Made by a program: the position numbers and the translations under genes | In this document: piece after piece, positions 11,425 to 20,316 of the stretch | Layout of the letters: each line of letters begins with the position of its first letter | Position numbering within the stretch: the first letter of the stretch is position 1 | The notes under the pieces: generated by a model | Told to the model about the DNA's origin: nothing | The model's database searches: none | Seen by the model: the letters and a program-made list of their open reading frames with translations, nothing else | NCBI GenBank assembly: GCA_020650975.1 | Contig: JAIPMN010060489.1 | Coordinates: forward strand, 1 to 30,836 | From: Apostichopus californicus | Taxonomy: Eukaryota; Echinodermata; Holothuroidea; Aspidochirotida; Stichopodidae | Direction of reading: 5' to 3' | Length of the DNA: 30,836 nucleotides

Positions 11425-11745
11425 TATGTGGAGTGTTATTCTAAGTATAGAGTTATATTGTGAGAACGATAAAACACATGTTGACTAGACCTACATTTAT
11501 CATGTAGAAAGCCAAGACCAACATTACTCCACTGTTTAAAATAGATTTCATAAAATAAGGGATGCAAAGTGTCGTTCAAACTTACTTTTGAACAAACAGC
11601 TTTATTCCTGAAGGCCCTAGGCCTAAAAGTAAAATCCCTGAAGAAAGGAGATGGAAGAATCCAACTGGTCCTATATGCAACTGTATTTGGCAGACTGGAT
11701 ATTGTTATCATTACTTATCAGTTCCTTGTCCAACCTTCTTGCTCG
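11425..11745. repeat. Left arm, middle block of the inverted duplication
   Basis: This block pairs in reverse complement with about 13,790-14,085. Shared blocks include TGTGGAGTGTTATTCT, CTTGTAGAAAGCC-like sequence, AGAAGAATCCAA.TGGT and TTTGGCAGACTGGATA. It carries no convincing conserved open frame or splice site, so it looks like upstream noncoding sequence of the two gene copies. Confidence 0.75.
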
Positions 11746-11779
11746 ATATAGGCCTATTTAATAACCGTAGATGGTACGT

Positions 11780-12394
11780 ATCTACAGGGGTTCCAGTGCT
11801 ATTCCGCCCTAGGTACATACCGCCATACCATTTCCCCATAGGTACTTTTTGCCATGGCGGTAAGGCTCGAACCTATGGCGGAAAGGTACATTTTTGGAAT
11901 GGATTTTATACAGGAAAGTATTGCCTATTGGTGAACCTTTTTTTGATCTGCGTGGAAGGATAGGTACATCGTCTTCAAATGTGACGGTTCGCTGGATAGA
12001 CTGAATTGTAGTTAAGACCAGATTGGGGAGTAGATACGTGCAGTCTTTAATGTACATGTTGATTGTTTGTTTTAATTTTAAGTTTGTAAGAGTCGATACA
12101 CTGTCTTCAAATATATTTATTTGTTTGAATAAATCAAATTAATTTAGGTTGATTCTTTATTAAAAAGACCAATTCTGATTGTGGATTTTGCAGGCCTAGG
12201 TAGTGTGAAGCGAGGCAATATACAGTGCATATAAGGCCTACAGAACACCCACAATCATGTGCTCTTTTGCCATGCAAAAGTGCTTTACTGCGATCGGAGG
12301 AACATGGCAGAATGGCACTTTTTCAATGACAGAAAGAGCACATTTTTTATGGCGAAATGTACCGATGGCGGAATGACACGGCCCCCATCTACAG
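11780..12394. mobile_element. 0.6-kb non-autonomous DNA transposon with 8-bp target duplication
   Basis: The 8-mer ATCTACAG occurs at 11,780-11,787 and 12,387-12,394. The sequence between begins GGGTTCC and ends GGCCCCC, with terminal inverted repeats of about 32 bases built around GTG..ATTCCGCC and GGTACAT..CGCCATA. A subterminal inverted pair (GTGCTCTTTTG / AGAAAGAGCAC) lies near the right end, in 12,258-12,342. There is no transposase frame. Eight-base duplications fit the hAT, P or Merlin superfamilies; the GG ends do not settle which. The equivalent place on the right arm has no such element, so it inserted after the duplication. Confidence 0.7.
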
Positions 12395-12479
12395 GAGGTT
12401 AGGTATGGACCTATACTACAGTAGGATGGGTAAGCATAATTTTGTTGTAATCTAATCCCTCTTTTTAGTTCTTTGAATC

Positions 12480-12866
12480 TAACTTAGGCCTAACCCGTAA
12501 TAACTAATACGGCCTAGCCTAACGGAGTAACGTTAGGCATACTGTACTGCAGGCTAGGCCTCACTTTAGGCCAAGGGAAACGCTCGTACTATATTAAACA
12601 CTAGTGCTTACTAAATTCCTGGTAAAAAATATGAAACACACAACATAACGAAATTGCACCAGACCTGTCTAAATTTTGCTTTCTTTTACAGTGAAACTTC
12701 AGTGGAACAGTTAGACGTGAATTTAAAGAAAGTAACGCACATAACCGTAACGCTTGTCACTACTGGTGGTGATATGGCAGCAGTGTTAGTTAAATACGTC
12801 CACTATTACCAGGGGAATTTTCCCTATATTGCGAAATAATTGTAATTTCGCAAAACCACTTCCAAA
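12480..12866. repeat. Left arm, inner block next to the axis
   Basis: This block pairs in reverse complement with 13,044-13,425. Shared blocks include AGGCTAGGCCTCAC, TGACAAGCGTTACG-type sequence, GGTGATATGGCAGC, GGGGAATTTTCCCTATATTG and TTTTGCGAAA. The stretch between the two inner blocks (about 180 bases) shows no clear symmetry and is the spacer at the axis. Confidence 0.85.
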
Positions 12867-13043
12867 GATATAAATTAAGCAAAATTATTAGATTAAAAAA
12901 TTCTAGTGAAAAATGAATGGAAACAACTTTCCATTCCATTGTATGTATCTTCAATGGTTATTGTACCTGTTTTTAAAGGTGCGATATTTGCTTTAAGCAA
13001 ACAGCACACCGTGAAAACTCATGTCTTGCAAGGTCTTCTAAGA
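12867..13043. other. Spacer at the axis of the inverted duplication
   Basis: About 180 bases of unique AT-rich sequence separate the inner arms. It contains a small local hairpin (AATGGAAA..TTTCCATT). It lies between two head-to-head first exons, so it and the flanking blocks are the natural place for a shared or paired promoter. I see no TATA box or CpG island that proves one. Confidence 0.45.
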
Positions 13044-13425
13044 AAAAAGTAGTTTTGCGAAATAAAATTATTTCGCAATATAGGGAAAATTCCCCTGATA
13101 GTGAACGTACAGCTGCCATATCACCACTAGAAATATAGAAGTGACAAGCGTTACGCTTTTTGCGTTACTTTGCTTTAATTCACGTCTTACTGTTCAACTG
13201 TTGTTTCGCTGTAAAAGAAACCAAAATTTATACAGGTCAGGTGTAATTTCATTATGTTGTCTGCTTCACATGTTTTAACGAGGAATGGAATAAGCACTAA
13301 TACTTAGTGTTTAATATTGTTCTGGCCAACCCGCAGAAGTCTTGTGCGCTAAGGTGAGGCCTAGCCTGCAGTATGCCTCAAGTGACGCTAGGCCTAAGTT
13401 AGGGTTACAGTTAACTAGGCTTATT
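13044..13425. repeat. Right arm, inner block next to the axis
   Basis: This is the reverse-complement partner of 12,480-12,866, beginning with TTTTGCGAAATAAAATTATTTCGCAATATAG-like sequence and ending in a cluster of AGGCCT sites. It is more diverged than a recent hairpin would be, with scattered substitutions and small indels. Confidence 0.85.
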
Positions 13426-13431
13426 TACGGG

Positions 13432-13560
13432 TATGTCTAAAACGAAGACTTCTAAAACGAAGATCGAAGCCAGAATACTGGTAAAATCTCTAAAACGAAG
13501 ACATCTAAAATGAAAACCGAAGATAGAAGACTGGAAAAATCGAAAACAAATAAAGAAGTC
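13432..13560 (+). repeat. Short interspersed repeats of CTAAAACGAAGA
   Basis: Four copies of a 12- to 15-base unit (tCTAAAACGAAGAc/t, the last with TGA in place of CGA) occur within about 85 bases from 13,437, followed by degenerate derivatives (CGAAGATAGAAGAC). They lie just outside the inner block and have no partner on the left arm. Confidence 0.6.
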
Positions 13561-13789
13561 TTTGTATTTCAAGATTCGCAGTACAGGCAAATCTCTTCTT
13601 AAAGTTAAAGGAAGACTGAATAACAGAGACCTGCATTAATAATCATTTAAAACAGATACAATCGCCATGAAAACTCTTCTAGTATATCATACAAAGCTTA
13701 ATGGCTGTGTCGGCCTTGGGGCACGGGGAGAGGGAATCGGACTTGCTCCTTACCACATACTAATGGTTACATACTGTAATCCCCATTCC

Positions 13790-14085
13790 AAATCCCTGTT
13801 CCATAATCGACCGATGAGCAATGATAACTTTATCCAGTCTGCCAAATCAAGTCGCATATTGCACCAATTGGATTCTTCTATCTCCATTCTTTAGGGGTTT
13901 TACAGGAAGAAAGATGTTTTTTCAAAAATAGATTTGAAGAACACTTCACACCCCTTTTTTGTAAGTACTTCTTAACTAGTGAAATGATGTTAGTCAAGGC
14001 TTTCTACAAGATTAATGTAGTTGAGTGTTTTGTTGTTCTCATAATATTACTATACTGAGAATAACACTCCACATAAGCATATAAC
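13790..14085. repeat. Right arm, middle block of the inverted duplication
   Basis: This is the partner of 11,425-11,745 in reverse complement. A good donor-like GTAAGTA at 13,961 is not present at the matching left position, so I do not call a shared exon here. Confidence 0.75.
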
Positions 14086-15690
14086 TAGTGCAGTTAAAAT
14101 AAAGGGAAGAGTACAACCTAGCATATTCATAGGGCAACACCACGGTGCTGAAACAGGGGTAATAGCTCCCGGAAGCTCTGGGATATTTACAAAATGGGGG
14201 GTATTAGAATGAAGCATTGAACTATCTTCAAATTGCATTGGATACACATGACTCCACAAAAGTCACCATTCGACCGTTTATTTGATATGAATAACATTTT
14301 TTCAATAATGACTCGGACTTATAGAGAAAACATCTTATATGGGAAGTAACAACACATAATATGATGCAGATTCCCTTTAAAAGAGTGGTATGTGTGACTC
14401 AAATCAGTTACACACTTTTTTCTGTTTCTTAATACAAAACAAGTGCAACAAACAAAGGTCTAGAAAGAATAATTTTGGAACATTTCTTATATTCTTTCTG
14501 TTGAACAACTATTGTAAGAACTGATGTAAGTGCTTAAAAATGTTATAGGATAGTGATGGTTTGGACCTGGCTGTGTAAATTGAAATCGTCAACATCTGAT
14601 TCCTTGCCTGCGGCAAAAAATAATCTAAGATGGCATGTGTGTGTGTGTGTATGCATGTGACACCTGCTTGTAACTCAAAAAGCATGTCTTTGTTGAGCTT
14701 TGTGCTCGGTATGTAGATCCAACTTGATGAGTACATGAACCCTAATGAAAGTGGTAGCAGTAAAAGGTCATTTGCAGTCAACATAGGGCAAAGTCTGAAA
14801 ACCTTGTAAACTCATGCATTAACTAAAAAAATACATCTTAGTTGAACTTCATAAAGTTCATATGTGGTATCTTGGTGCAGCTTGGTGTGTGGAAGAACCC
14901 TTTTGAAATTGGTAGCTGAAGTAAACTTCAGCTTAGTTTTGTATGCTTTTAATAATGCATACAGTCATCCAGGATACGAAATCTGCTTCAAAAAGGTGAT
15001 ACTTTGGGGATTTAAACACACTTATCAGTATTCATACTGAGCTTCAAAGGAAAGTCAGGTTATCTCAGATGGTCTCAAGATAGGCTCAAGGTGACAACAG
15101 GCGATATCAAATTGTCTCAAAATTAGCCTTGTAATGTAACTATGTGATTTATACTAGATGACTCTGGCTTTGGGAGTAATTAAGTTGCGAAAATATTTCA
15201 CATTGAATAAACAATGTCATATAACCCTCATTCATTAATAAGAATAAGTTAAGGGATGGTTGGTGGCAGAGCTAATTTGCTAGCTCAAAATTTGTAGTAA
15301 GAAAATGTCACAGATTTGCTCACACATAGAATATATTTGTGTTTATGTGTCACATAGGAGACTAGATTCTTTGTGGATATTGAAACATTTTGGAATATAG
15401 ATTCTATATATTGTGGAGTAAGAGGTACAATCTAATAGGTGAAAACCGCTGATCTTGTCTGCTTCTCACTGAATTCTTAGACTGATTTAACTCACTTGTT
15501 CAACATTAATCAGATAGTTATGTGGAATTGTGAGCAAATTATTTTATGTTATAATAAAGACATTTACATTTGGCTGTAAAATCACCACAAATGTATTGGT
15601 CTTACAGTTTTAACCTTAATTTTAAAAGTATAATTTAAGTAGCAAATTTATCAACTGCATGCAAAACAAGTCCCTTGATTATAGTGCTTC
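14086..15690. other. Repeat-rich stretch without a gene
   Basis: A short GT run (14,638-14,651) is followed by a region with satellite-like phrases: TAACTCAAAAAGCATG, ACATGAACCCTAATGAAAGTGG, AAAAGGTCATTTGCAGTC and runs of TCTCAA/GGCTCAAGG. They are related to the better-preserved blocks at 23,580-25,160. No open frame here looks coding. Confidence 0.45.
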
Positions 15691-15899
15691 TTGCTGTTAT
15701 TGATGTGGTTGACAAAACCCTGGGGTCTAATGCAGTGGAAAGCATCCAAACTGTCTCATAGAAATCCAAACTTTGTAGGCAAAATTGACAGAACGCAAAA
15801 AAGGATCAGGTAAAAACCAAAACCCCAGGAATAAACTCATGGCAGTCTGCAAGGACAAAATATGAAGTCTCTGCTGTATCAAGCCTGTTGAAATTATGG

Positions 15900-16190
15900 T
15901 AGGCACAGACATGCAGGTAACTTCACAGTGAAAATGTTACAAGTGGCACACCTCAAGAAAAGTGCATGGGCCTTTGTAACTTTACTTCTAAACTTTATTT
16001 TTAATCTACATATAAACAACTTACAAGATATCACTACTGATTGTAGTGTTAATATATTTGCTGATGACACTAAATTGTACAAGGAGATCAATTTGTTGCA
16101 TGTCTCAGGTTCTTCAAGAAAATATAAACTGCAAATTTGGATGGGGAAAACATGGCATCTCTACTTTCAGCCTGATAAGTCAAAGTCTAA
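15900..16190 (+). pseudogene. LINE reverse transcriptase fragment
   Basis: The segment encodes a degenerate SGTPQ box (near 15,940), then after a shift HINNLQDITTDC and the catalytic NIFADDTKLYKEI (near 16,050). The downstream LQIWMGKTWHLYFQPDKSK segment matches the W..W.M.F.PDKCK region of non-LTR (CR1/L2-like) retrotransposons. Weak LINE-like coding may begin near 15,690. It sits at the inner edge of the outer homology block and has no partner on the left arm, so it inserted after the duplication or was lost on the left. It is a short 5'-truncated relic. Confidence 0.75.
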
Positions 16191-16384
16191 AAACTTTGTA
16201 AACATGATTTAGTCAAAGAAATACAGTAGATCTTAATTGCTATAAATCATGAGCAAGAACCTTTTGGAACCCTTGACGTCACTTAGGGTCAACACTTAAA
16301 AATCTTGTGTGGAGTTTTACGTTTGGATGTCTAACAGAATGATGGGTAGATCCAGTAGGAGAGGGCAACAACCCAAAGATGTCA

Positions 16385-16416
16385 TTTGGGGAGTGAGGGG
16401 GGGGGGGAGGGGGTGC
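16385..16416 (+). other. G-rich run
   Basis: Long G tracts (GGGG, then 12 G, then 5 G) could form a G-quadruplex on the + strand. The left-arm counterpart near 7,045-7,065 is C-rich on the + strand and shorter, so the tract has expanded on the right. Confidence 0.4.
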
Positions 16417-16671
16417 AACATTACCAGTTGTCATCATTATTTAGATAGGAGTGCTTTTATATGGGAGACAGACCTAAGTATTGTCGTATGTCAATAGCTA
16501 AACCAGTTAGTTTGGGAGTTTTCCAATTTTTGGAGTGTATTAGTTAAGGTAAAAATGTAGTCATACTTAGTCATATAACCAAAGCTTGAGATGACATTTG
16601 CATCTCCATCGATTCCCTTCTTGTTTTATTTTTCTGCCTTTCATCAGGGATTCAAGTTCACTGGTTTTGTC

Positions 16672-16692
16672 ATGGATTACCTTTTCAAGTAA
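16672..16692 (+). promoter_or_regulatory. Upstream ORF of six codons (right copy)
   Basis: ATG to TAA encodes MDYLFK, identical to the left-copy peptide despite a CTT/CTC synonymous difference. It ends 27 nt before the main ATG and is in a poor initiation context. It may modulate translation of the CYLD-like protein; that is inference. Confidence 0.5.
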
Positions 16693-16719
16693 CTGCTGGC
16701 AAAATCATCAGCAATTGAT

Positions 16720-17026
16720 ATGGCTTTTAATAGGCTTTGCGAGTTCCCAGATTGGAGCGGTGATAACATAAAATGGTATATGCTTAGCAATGAGGAACCT
16801 GTCGGTCGAATTAGACACAGAAAAGTTGCTCAAGCAGGAAGAATTTTTCAAGTTGATCAAGATGACACTGATAAATCCTGCAATGATGGAATTGAACTGA
16901 AGAGTTGCGAGAAGGGTGAAATAAGAGTTAAGTGGAGACCTGGAGTCTTCTATGGTCTGGATGATGATCTCAAGGATATGCTGATAACATTGGAAGAATT
17001 AAAGGAGAGGCTATGGATCTTTGAAG
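16720..17026 (+). CDS. CYLD-like: CYLD-like deubiquitinase, coding exon 1
   Basis: An ATG in a strong context (G at -3 and +4) opens 102 codons and one base, ending at GAAG|GTAATA (phase 1). The product starts MAFNRLCEFPDW and ends LITLEELKERLWIFE. The end aligns with the stretch just before the first CAP-Gly domain of CYLD (a conserved ER..LF element), and WYMLSNEEPVGRI resembles the start of the N-terminal region. CYLD removes Lys63-linked and linear ubiquitin chains and dampens NF-kB and JNK signalling. If the intron is retained, the frame ends five codons later, in both copies. An inverted, intact homologue lies at 6,429-6,735. Family assignment rests on the exon chain together with exons 2-4 rather than on this exon alone. 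Confidence 0.75.
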
Positions 17027-17374
17027 GTAATATAATATTTTAATATATTGTTTTTGATAGAATAGTTGTAAAGATAAGTTTTGCATAGCTCCTTTTACAA
17101 ATTATATTACGAAAGTATGACAGAAGATCATATATAACTAAAGAGGGCTATGATCTACAGTATAATTTTGTTGTCCAAATACACATTTGTGTGCAATGCA
17201 GTTGAGTATAATGCAACTGCTAATGCTACTGATGTGTAAATATTGCTTACCAAATACCTGTAACTAGCTGGTTTGCACAGTTACAAACAGCTTTATTGGA
17301 ACCAACACGGTATCAAGGGGTCCATGTTTACCAATATGCATCATGCTGGTAAACTTGAAAACCAAGAATGATTG

Positions 17375-17860
17375 TAACAGTGTTCCTGGATTTCCAAAAA
17401 GCCTTTGATAAAGTTCCCCACCAGCGTCTTTAATTAGGCTGAAGAGTATGGGTGTCAATGGGAATTTACTACCTTGGATCGAGAATTGGCTTGAATAGGA
17501 AGCAGAGGGTGGTAATTAAAGGCTGTGTTTCTTCTTGGCAGGATGTTACTAGTGGGGTTCCACAAGGGTCTGTTTTGGGTCCCTTATTGTTTGTTGCCTA
17601 TATAAATGACAATGACGGAGATATTTTGTGTACAGCTAAGAAGTTTGCTGATGACACCAAATTGTATTCTGAGGTCTCTTCCAAAAGCGATGCTGAGAAA
17701 TTTCAAACAGATTTGGATAATGCTTTATCCAGTCTCAGGGATGGCAAATGCTTTTTAATATTGATAAACGCAAGGTGATGCATATTGTTAGTAGTAACCA
17801 AAAGTATATCTTAATGGTGTGGAGTTACAGGAGGTCTTCTTAAGCATGACTTGATCTAAC
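17375..17860 (+). pseudogene. LINE reverse transcriptase fragment
   Basis: The sequence encodes VFLDFQKAFDKVPHQRL (RT motif with the first Asp), a stop, then NRKQRVVIKG, DVTSGVPQGSVLGPLLF and KFADDTKLY with the catalytic FADD (near 17,648). After a frameshift near 17,745, a PDKCKVMHI-like piece and a short NGVEL segment follow. This is the standard order of a CR1/L2-like non-LTR RT. It is the recognisable part of an insertion of about 950 bases in intron 1, absent from the left arm. Both ends of the LINE are missing. It is distinct in sequence from the fragment at 15,900-16,190. Confidence 0.85.
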
Positions 17861-18325
17861 TTTATAAAATACATATCGATTGAAGTTCATTCCTGGTATA
17901 TACATGTACAGAAACCCCCTTGGTGAAGATGAGAATCATATTGGCAAACGTCATTTGAGATGAATTATGGTTCAAAATCTGAAGAAAAAAAACAATTTGT
18001 ATCTATAGACATGATAATTGATATGAAAGTTAAGTTTGGATAAACTTCATACTGGATAGATATAGTATTGTTATAGTGTAAGAACTTTGCTGATTACCAA
18101 TGGACAACACATTATAAATACCTTATTGTGAGTTTTACTGTTTAACATTGAAATGCTAAATGTGGCAATGAATCACTATTGGTCATCTGACTTGCTGGTT
18201 TGGTATATATTTAGGTAAAGGATGGAAAGCCAGCAAACTGCTTGCAGTTTAATTCAGTATGTTCAAATCAATAGAAGTTGAACCACCATGTACAATATTC
18301 CTACAGCTTGAGGTTGTTGGTAGCT
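17861..18325. other. Remainder of the intron-1 insertion
   Basis: This stretch is also absent from the left arm, but I recognise no element in it. It is AT-rich with no long open frame. It may be further LINE-derived or unrelated sequence, or unique intron lost from the left arm. Confidence 0.35.
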
Positions 18326-18707
18326 GATTTAACACCGAGTATCAGTAGTTTGGATTTAGTGGTACAGTCAGTATCACTCTTTTTACTATTTCTGTCAATA
18401 AAAAGTTATATCAAAATACCAATACTTTGGGTACTCTGAAAATGTATAAAGCATCAATATCAGTGACCTGATTACCTGGAGTAACCATAATGCCTTAGAC
18501 TTTGCCGAAACCCAAACAAAGTAGTTCCATTTTCATTACTAAAATGTCTCATATATCTGTATCATTCAATGCTGCCACCGGCAAAGTGTATGGTAATTGG
18601 TCACTTGGTGACATTCAGACCAAGTTTGCAGTCTGACTACAACAAATCACTGTCAGTCTTGGGCTCACAGGTACGGTATGGTTGTGTCCCAGCATTAGAT
18701 AATGTGG

Positions 18708-18912
18708 ACTCGTCTACATTGATGGCAACCACTATGAAGCAGTTACAGTGCATGGCCCTCAGGTAGTGTAATCCTAACATGGTTCTCCACCCCGAGTGGG
18801 TATCCCAGGACCAGGCTATTCTGTCTCACATCAACTATCTTGCACAGGTATAGGAACTGATGGAGGTGGTATTAGTCAATTTACTCCCCAATTAAACTTG
18901 CTACATATAGAA
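18708..18912 (+). other. 0.2-kb right-arm insertion with a coding-like segment
   Basis: The left arm runs directly from the sequence matching GATAATGTGGA to that matching AAGATACA, so about 200 bases are extra here. On the + strand, starting at an ATG near 18,780, it reads MVLHPEWVSQDQAILSHINY and ends LAQ before a GTATAG. Upstream in the same frame are two closely spaced triplets with a stop between them. I do not recognise the protein. It could be a captured exon or part of a transposon. Confidence 0.35.
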
Positions 18913-19387
18913 GAAGAAGATACATTCCAAAGAAATTTGATAGTTATTTCCCTTCATGATGCTTAAAAATAACTCTAATAAAACATGGTGACCAATCTAT
19001 TAATAATCAAAGGTATCTTGTTTATTGTCAGAAAAAGATTTCACAAAATTTGAAACCAAATGTGAACAAGATGCAAATTGTGTTATCAAGTGAGGGGACC
19101 CATCATTGGAGGTGACTTCTAAAACACTTCAAAGCTTATCTTGAGAAATAATGGGTGATTAAAACAGACAACTGAAGAAGCGTTTCATGGTTAATACCAG
19201 AGCTGTGAAAGCAAATGAATGAAATGAAACTTTAACAACAAGAATCATATTGAACAGCTCATGTTGGCATTGTTGAAGCTCGTATTTCTTGTTGTTTTCT
19301 TACTATTTCCATGTTGGAGAATCCATTGGCAGCTACAGTACTGTACGCTTTTTAAATTATCCATCATTTATTATTATTCCTGTCCAG

Positions 19388-19551
19388 AACATGCAGAGCT
19401 AATTTTGTATGCCAAACAACTGAAGTTAGGTGACAAAGTTGATGTCAGAGTCCCTGTCAAGAGGAATACAGGGATCGTGCAGGGGACTGTAAAGTACATT
19501 GGACCAAAGGATCCCAAGACACCTGGGAAATATTTTGGCATTCAGTTATAT
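19388..19551 (+). CDS. CYLD-like: CYLD-like deubiquitinase, coding exon 2 (CAP-Gly 1, first half)
   Basis: The acceptor is TTATTATTCCTGTCCAG and the donor TTATAT|GTGAGT. The exon takes one base from exon 1 and ends in phase 0 (164 bp). It encodes the start of a CAP-Gly domain: KLGDKVDVRVPVK, then the GTVKYIG strand at about residues 132-138 of the spliced product, then GKYFGIQL. The spliced junction reads ...WIFE-EHAEL..., placing the domain straight after the exon 1 helix, as in CYLD. CAP-Gly domains bind proline-rich or EEY-type peptides; in CYLD the third one binds NEMO. The open frame continues upstream to an ATG at 19,261, but that part is hydrophobic intron sequence. Confidence 0.8.
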
Positions 19552-20316
19552 GTGAGTATCAAATTTAAGCAATAGTTTTCCTGCCATAGCTTTATCATAT
19601 GCTTTATTTGAATTATGTCTGTACGTGTTTGAAGGCGTATGTTGTGTTCATAAGAACTAGCCAAAGCTTCAATAAACAAACTGCTTACATTAGTGTTGAT
19701 ATGGAATGTTTATTGAACTTATTTTGTGTTGTTAGTGAAATAAGATGATGTACAGTAATTTAGTTCTAATCCAACTGCTTTGCTAAAAGTTACGGCCGTT
19801 TGCATATCTAGTGCTTTGTAATTTCATCTGGAAGGTTATTCAGAAGTTGCACCTTTTTAAGTTGCTTTGTCAGTTCTTTAATTTATTTTGTTCTCCGCGC
19901 CTCGGAATAGGTTTCGTGTAAGTGCTGTATTACTGTTATTGTTTCCTGTTAGAGCAGCCATTGTCATTTACTGAGCATGATGTAGAGTACTAGTATACAA
20001 TTAAATACACAGCTTTTAAATATTGTATGATTGTGCAAACGTTTGTCATAAGCTGAGTTTCTCTCTTTAGTACAGAAGAGAGTGAGTGATAGAGTAACTG
20101 TGGTTTGGAATGAACAAGATGGAGCAAAGTTAATGTGACTTATATATCTTGCAATAGTTACAGAATTCCTCGTTGAGTGATAAAACCTGTAAAGAGCAAT
20201 GTTTACTTGTGTAATGTTAAAGTTTCTCCATGACCATGAAGGAGAATATTGTTTATTAATTGGAATATAAAAGTAGTTGTGAATTGTTACTATTCCTCTT
20301 CTGGTTATTCCTCCAG
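19552..20316. other. Intron 2, no recognisable elements
   Basis: These 765 bases lie between a consensus GTGAGT donor and the acceptor TTATTCCTCCAG. I see nothing beyond ordinary AT-rich intron sequence. Confidence 0.6.

Larger units (their letters stand above)
16648..17026 (+). other. Whole exon with 72-nt untranslated leader (right copy)
   Basis: The tract TTTTATTTTTCTGCCTTTCATCAG precedes the exon, with the AG at 16,646-16,647. The leader to the ATG is 72 nt, exactly as in the left copy. An upstream noncoding exon is therefore expected between about 13,050 and 16,600; I could not place it. Confidence 0.6.
16180..19236. repeat. Right arm, outer block of the inverted duplication
   Basis: This is the partner of 5,257-7,290 in reverse complement, interrupted by the LINE-containing insertion (about 17,375-18,325) and a 0.2-kb insertion (about 18,708-18,912). 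Homology ends near 19,236, only about 150 bases before coding exon 2, so the matching exon 2 of the left copy would lie just past the DIRS insertion if it was ever duplicated. Confidence 0.85.

Noticed and set aside
13955..13970. Strong donor-like GTAAGTA near 13,961 as the end of a 5' noncoding exon
   Set aside because: The homologous position on the left arm lacks the GT, so there is no support for a shared upstream exon here.
14050..14259. 69-codon minus-strand frame ending in a hydrophobic segment
   Set aside because: Partly overlaps the duplicated middle block, and the frame is not conserved in its partner, so it is probably chance.
5257..19236. Assembly artefact joining two haplotypes in opposite orientation
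   Set aside because: Divergence of the exons (about 13% of bases, mostly replacement) and independent insertions in each arm are too great for simple allelic copies, though long reads should confirm the axis.
19261..19387. Hydrophobic N-terminal extension of the exon 2 frame, which could look like a signal peptide
   Set aside because: A clear acceptor (TTCCTGTCCAG) at 19,387 and the phase match with exon 1 show this is intron read through.
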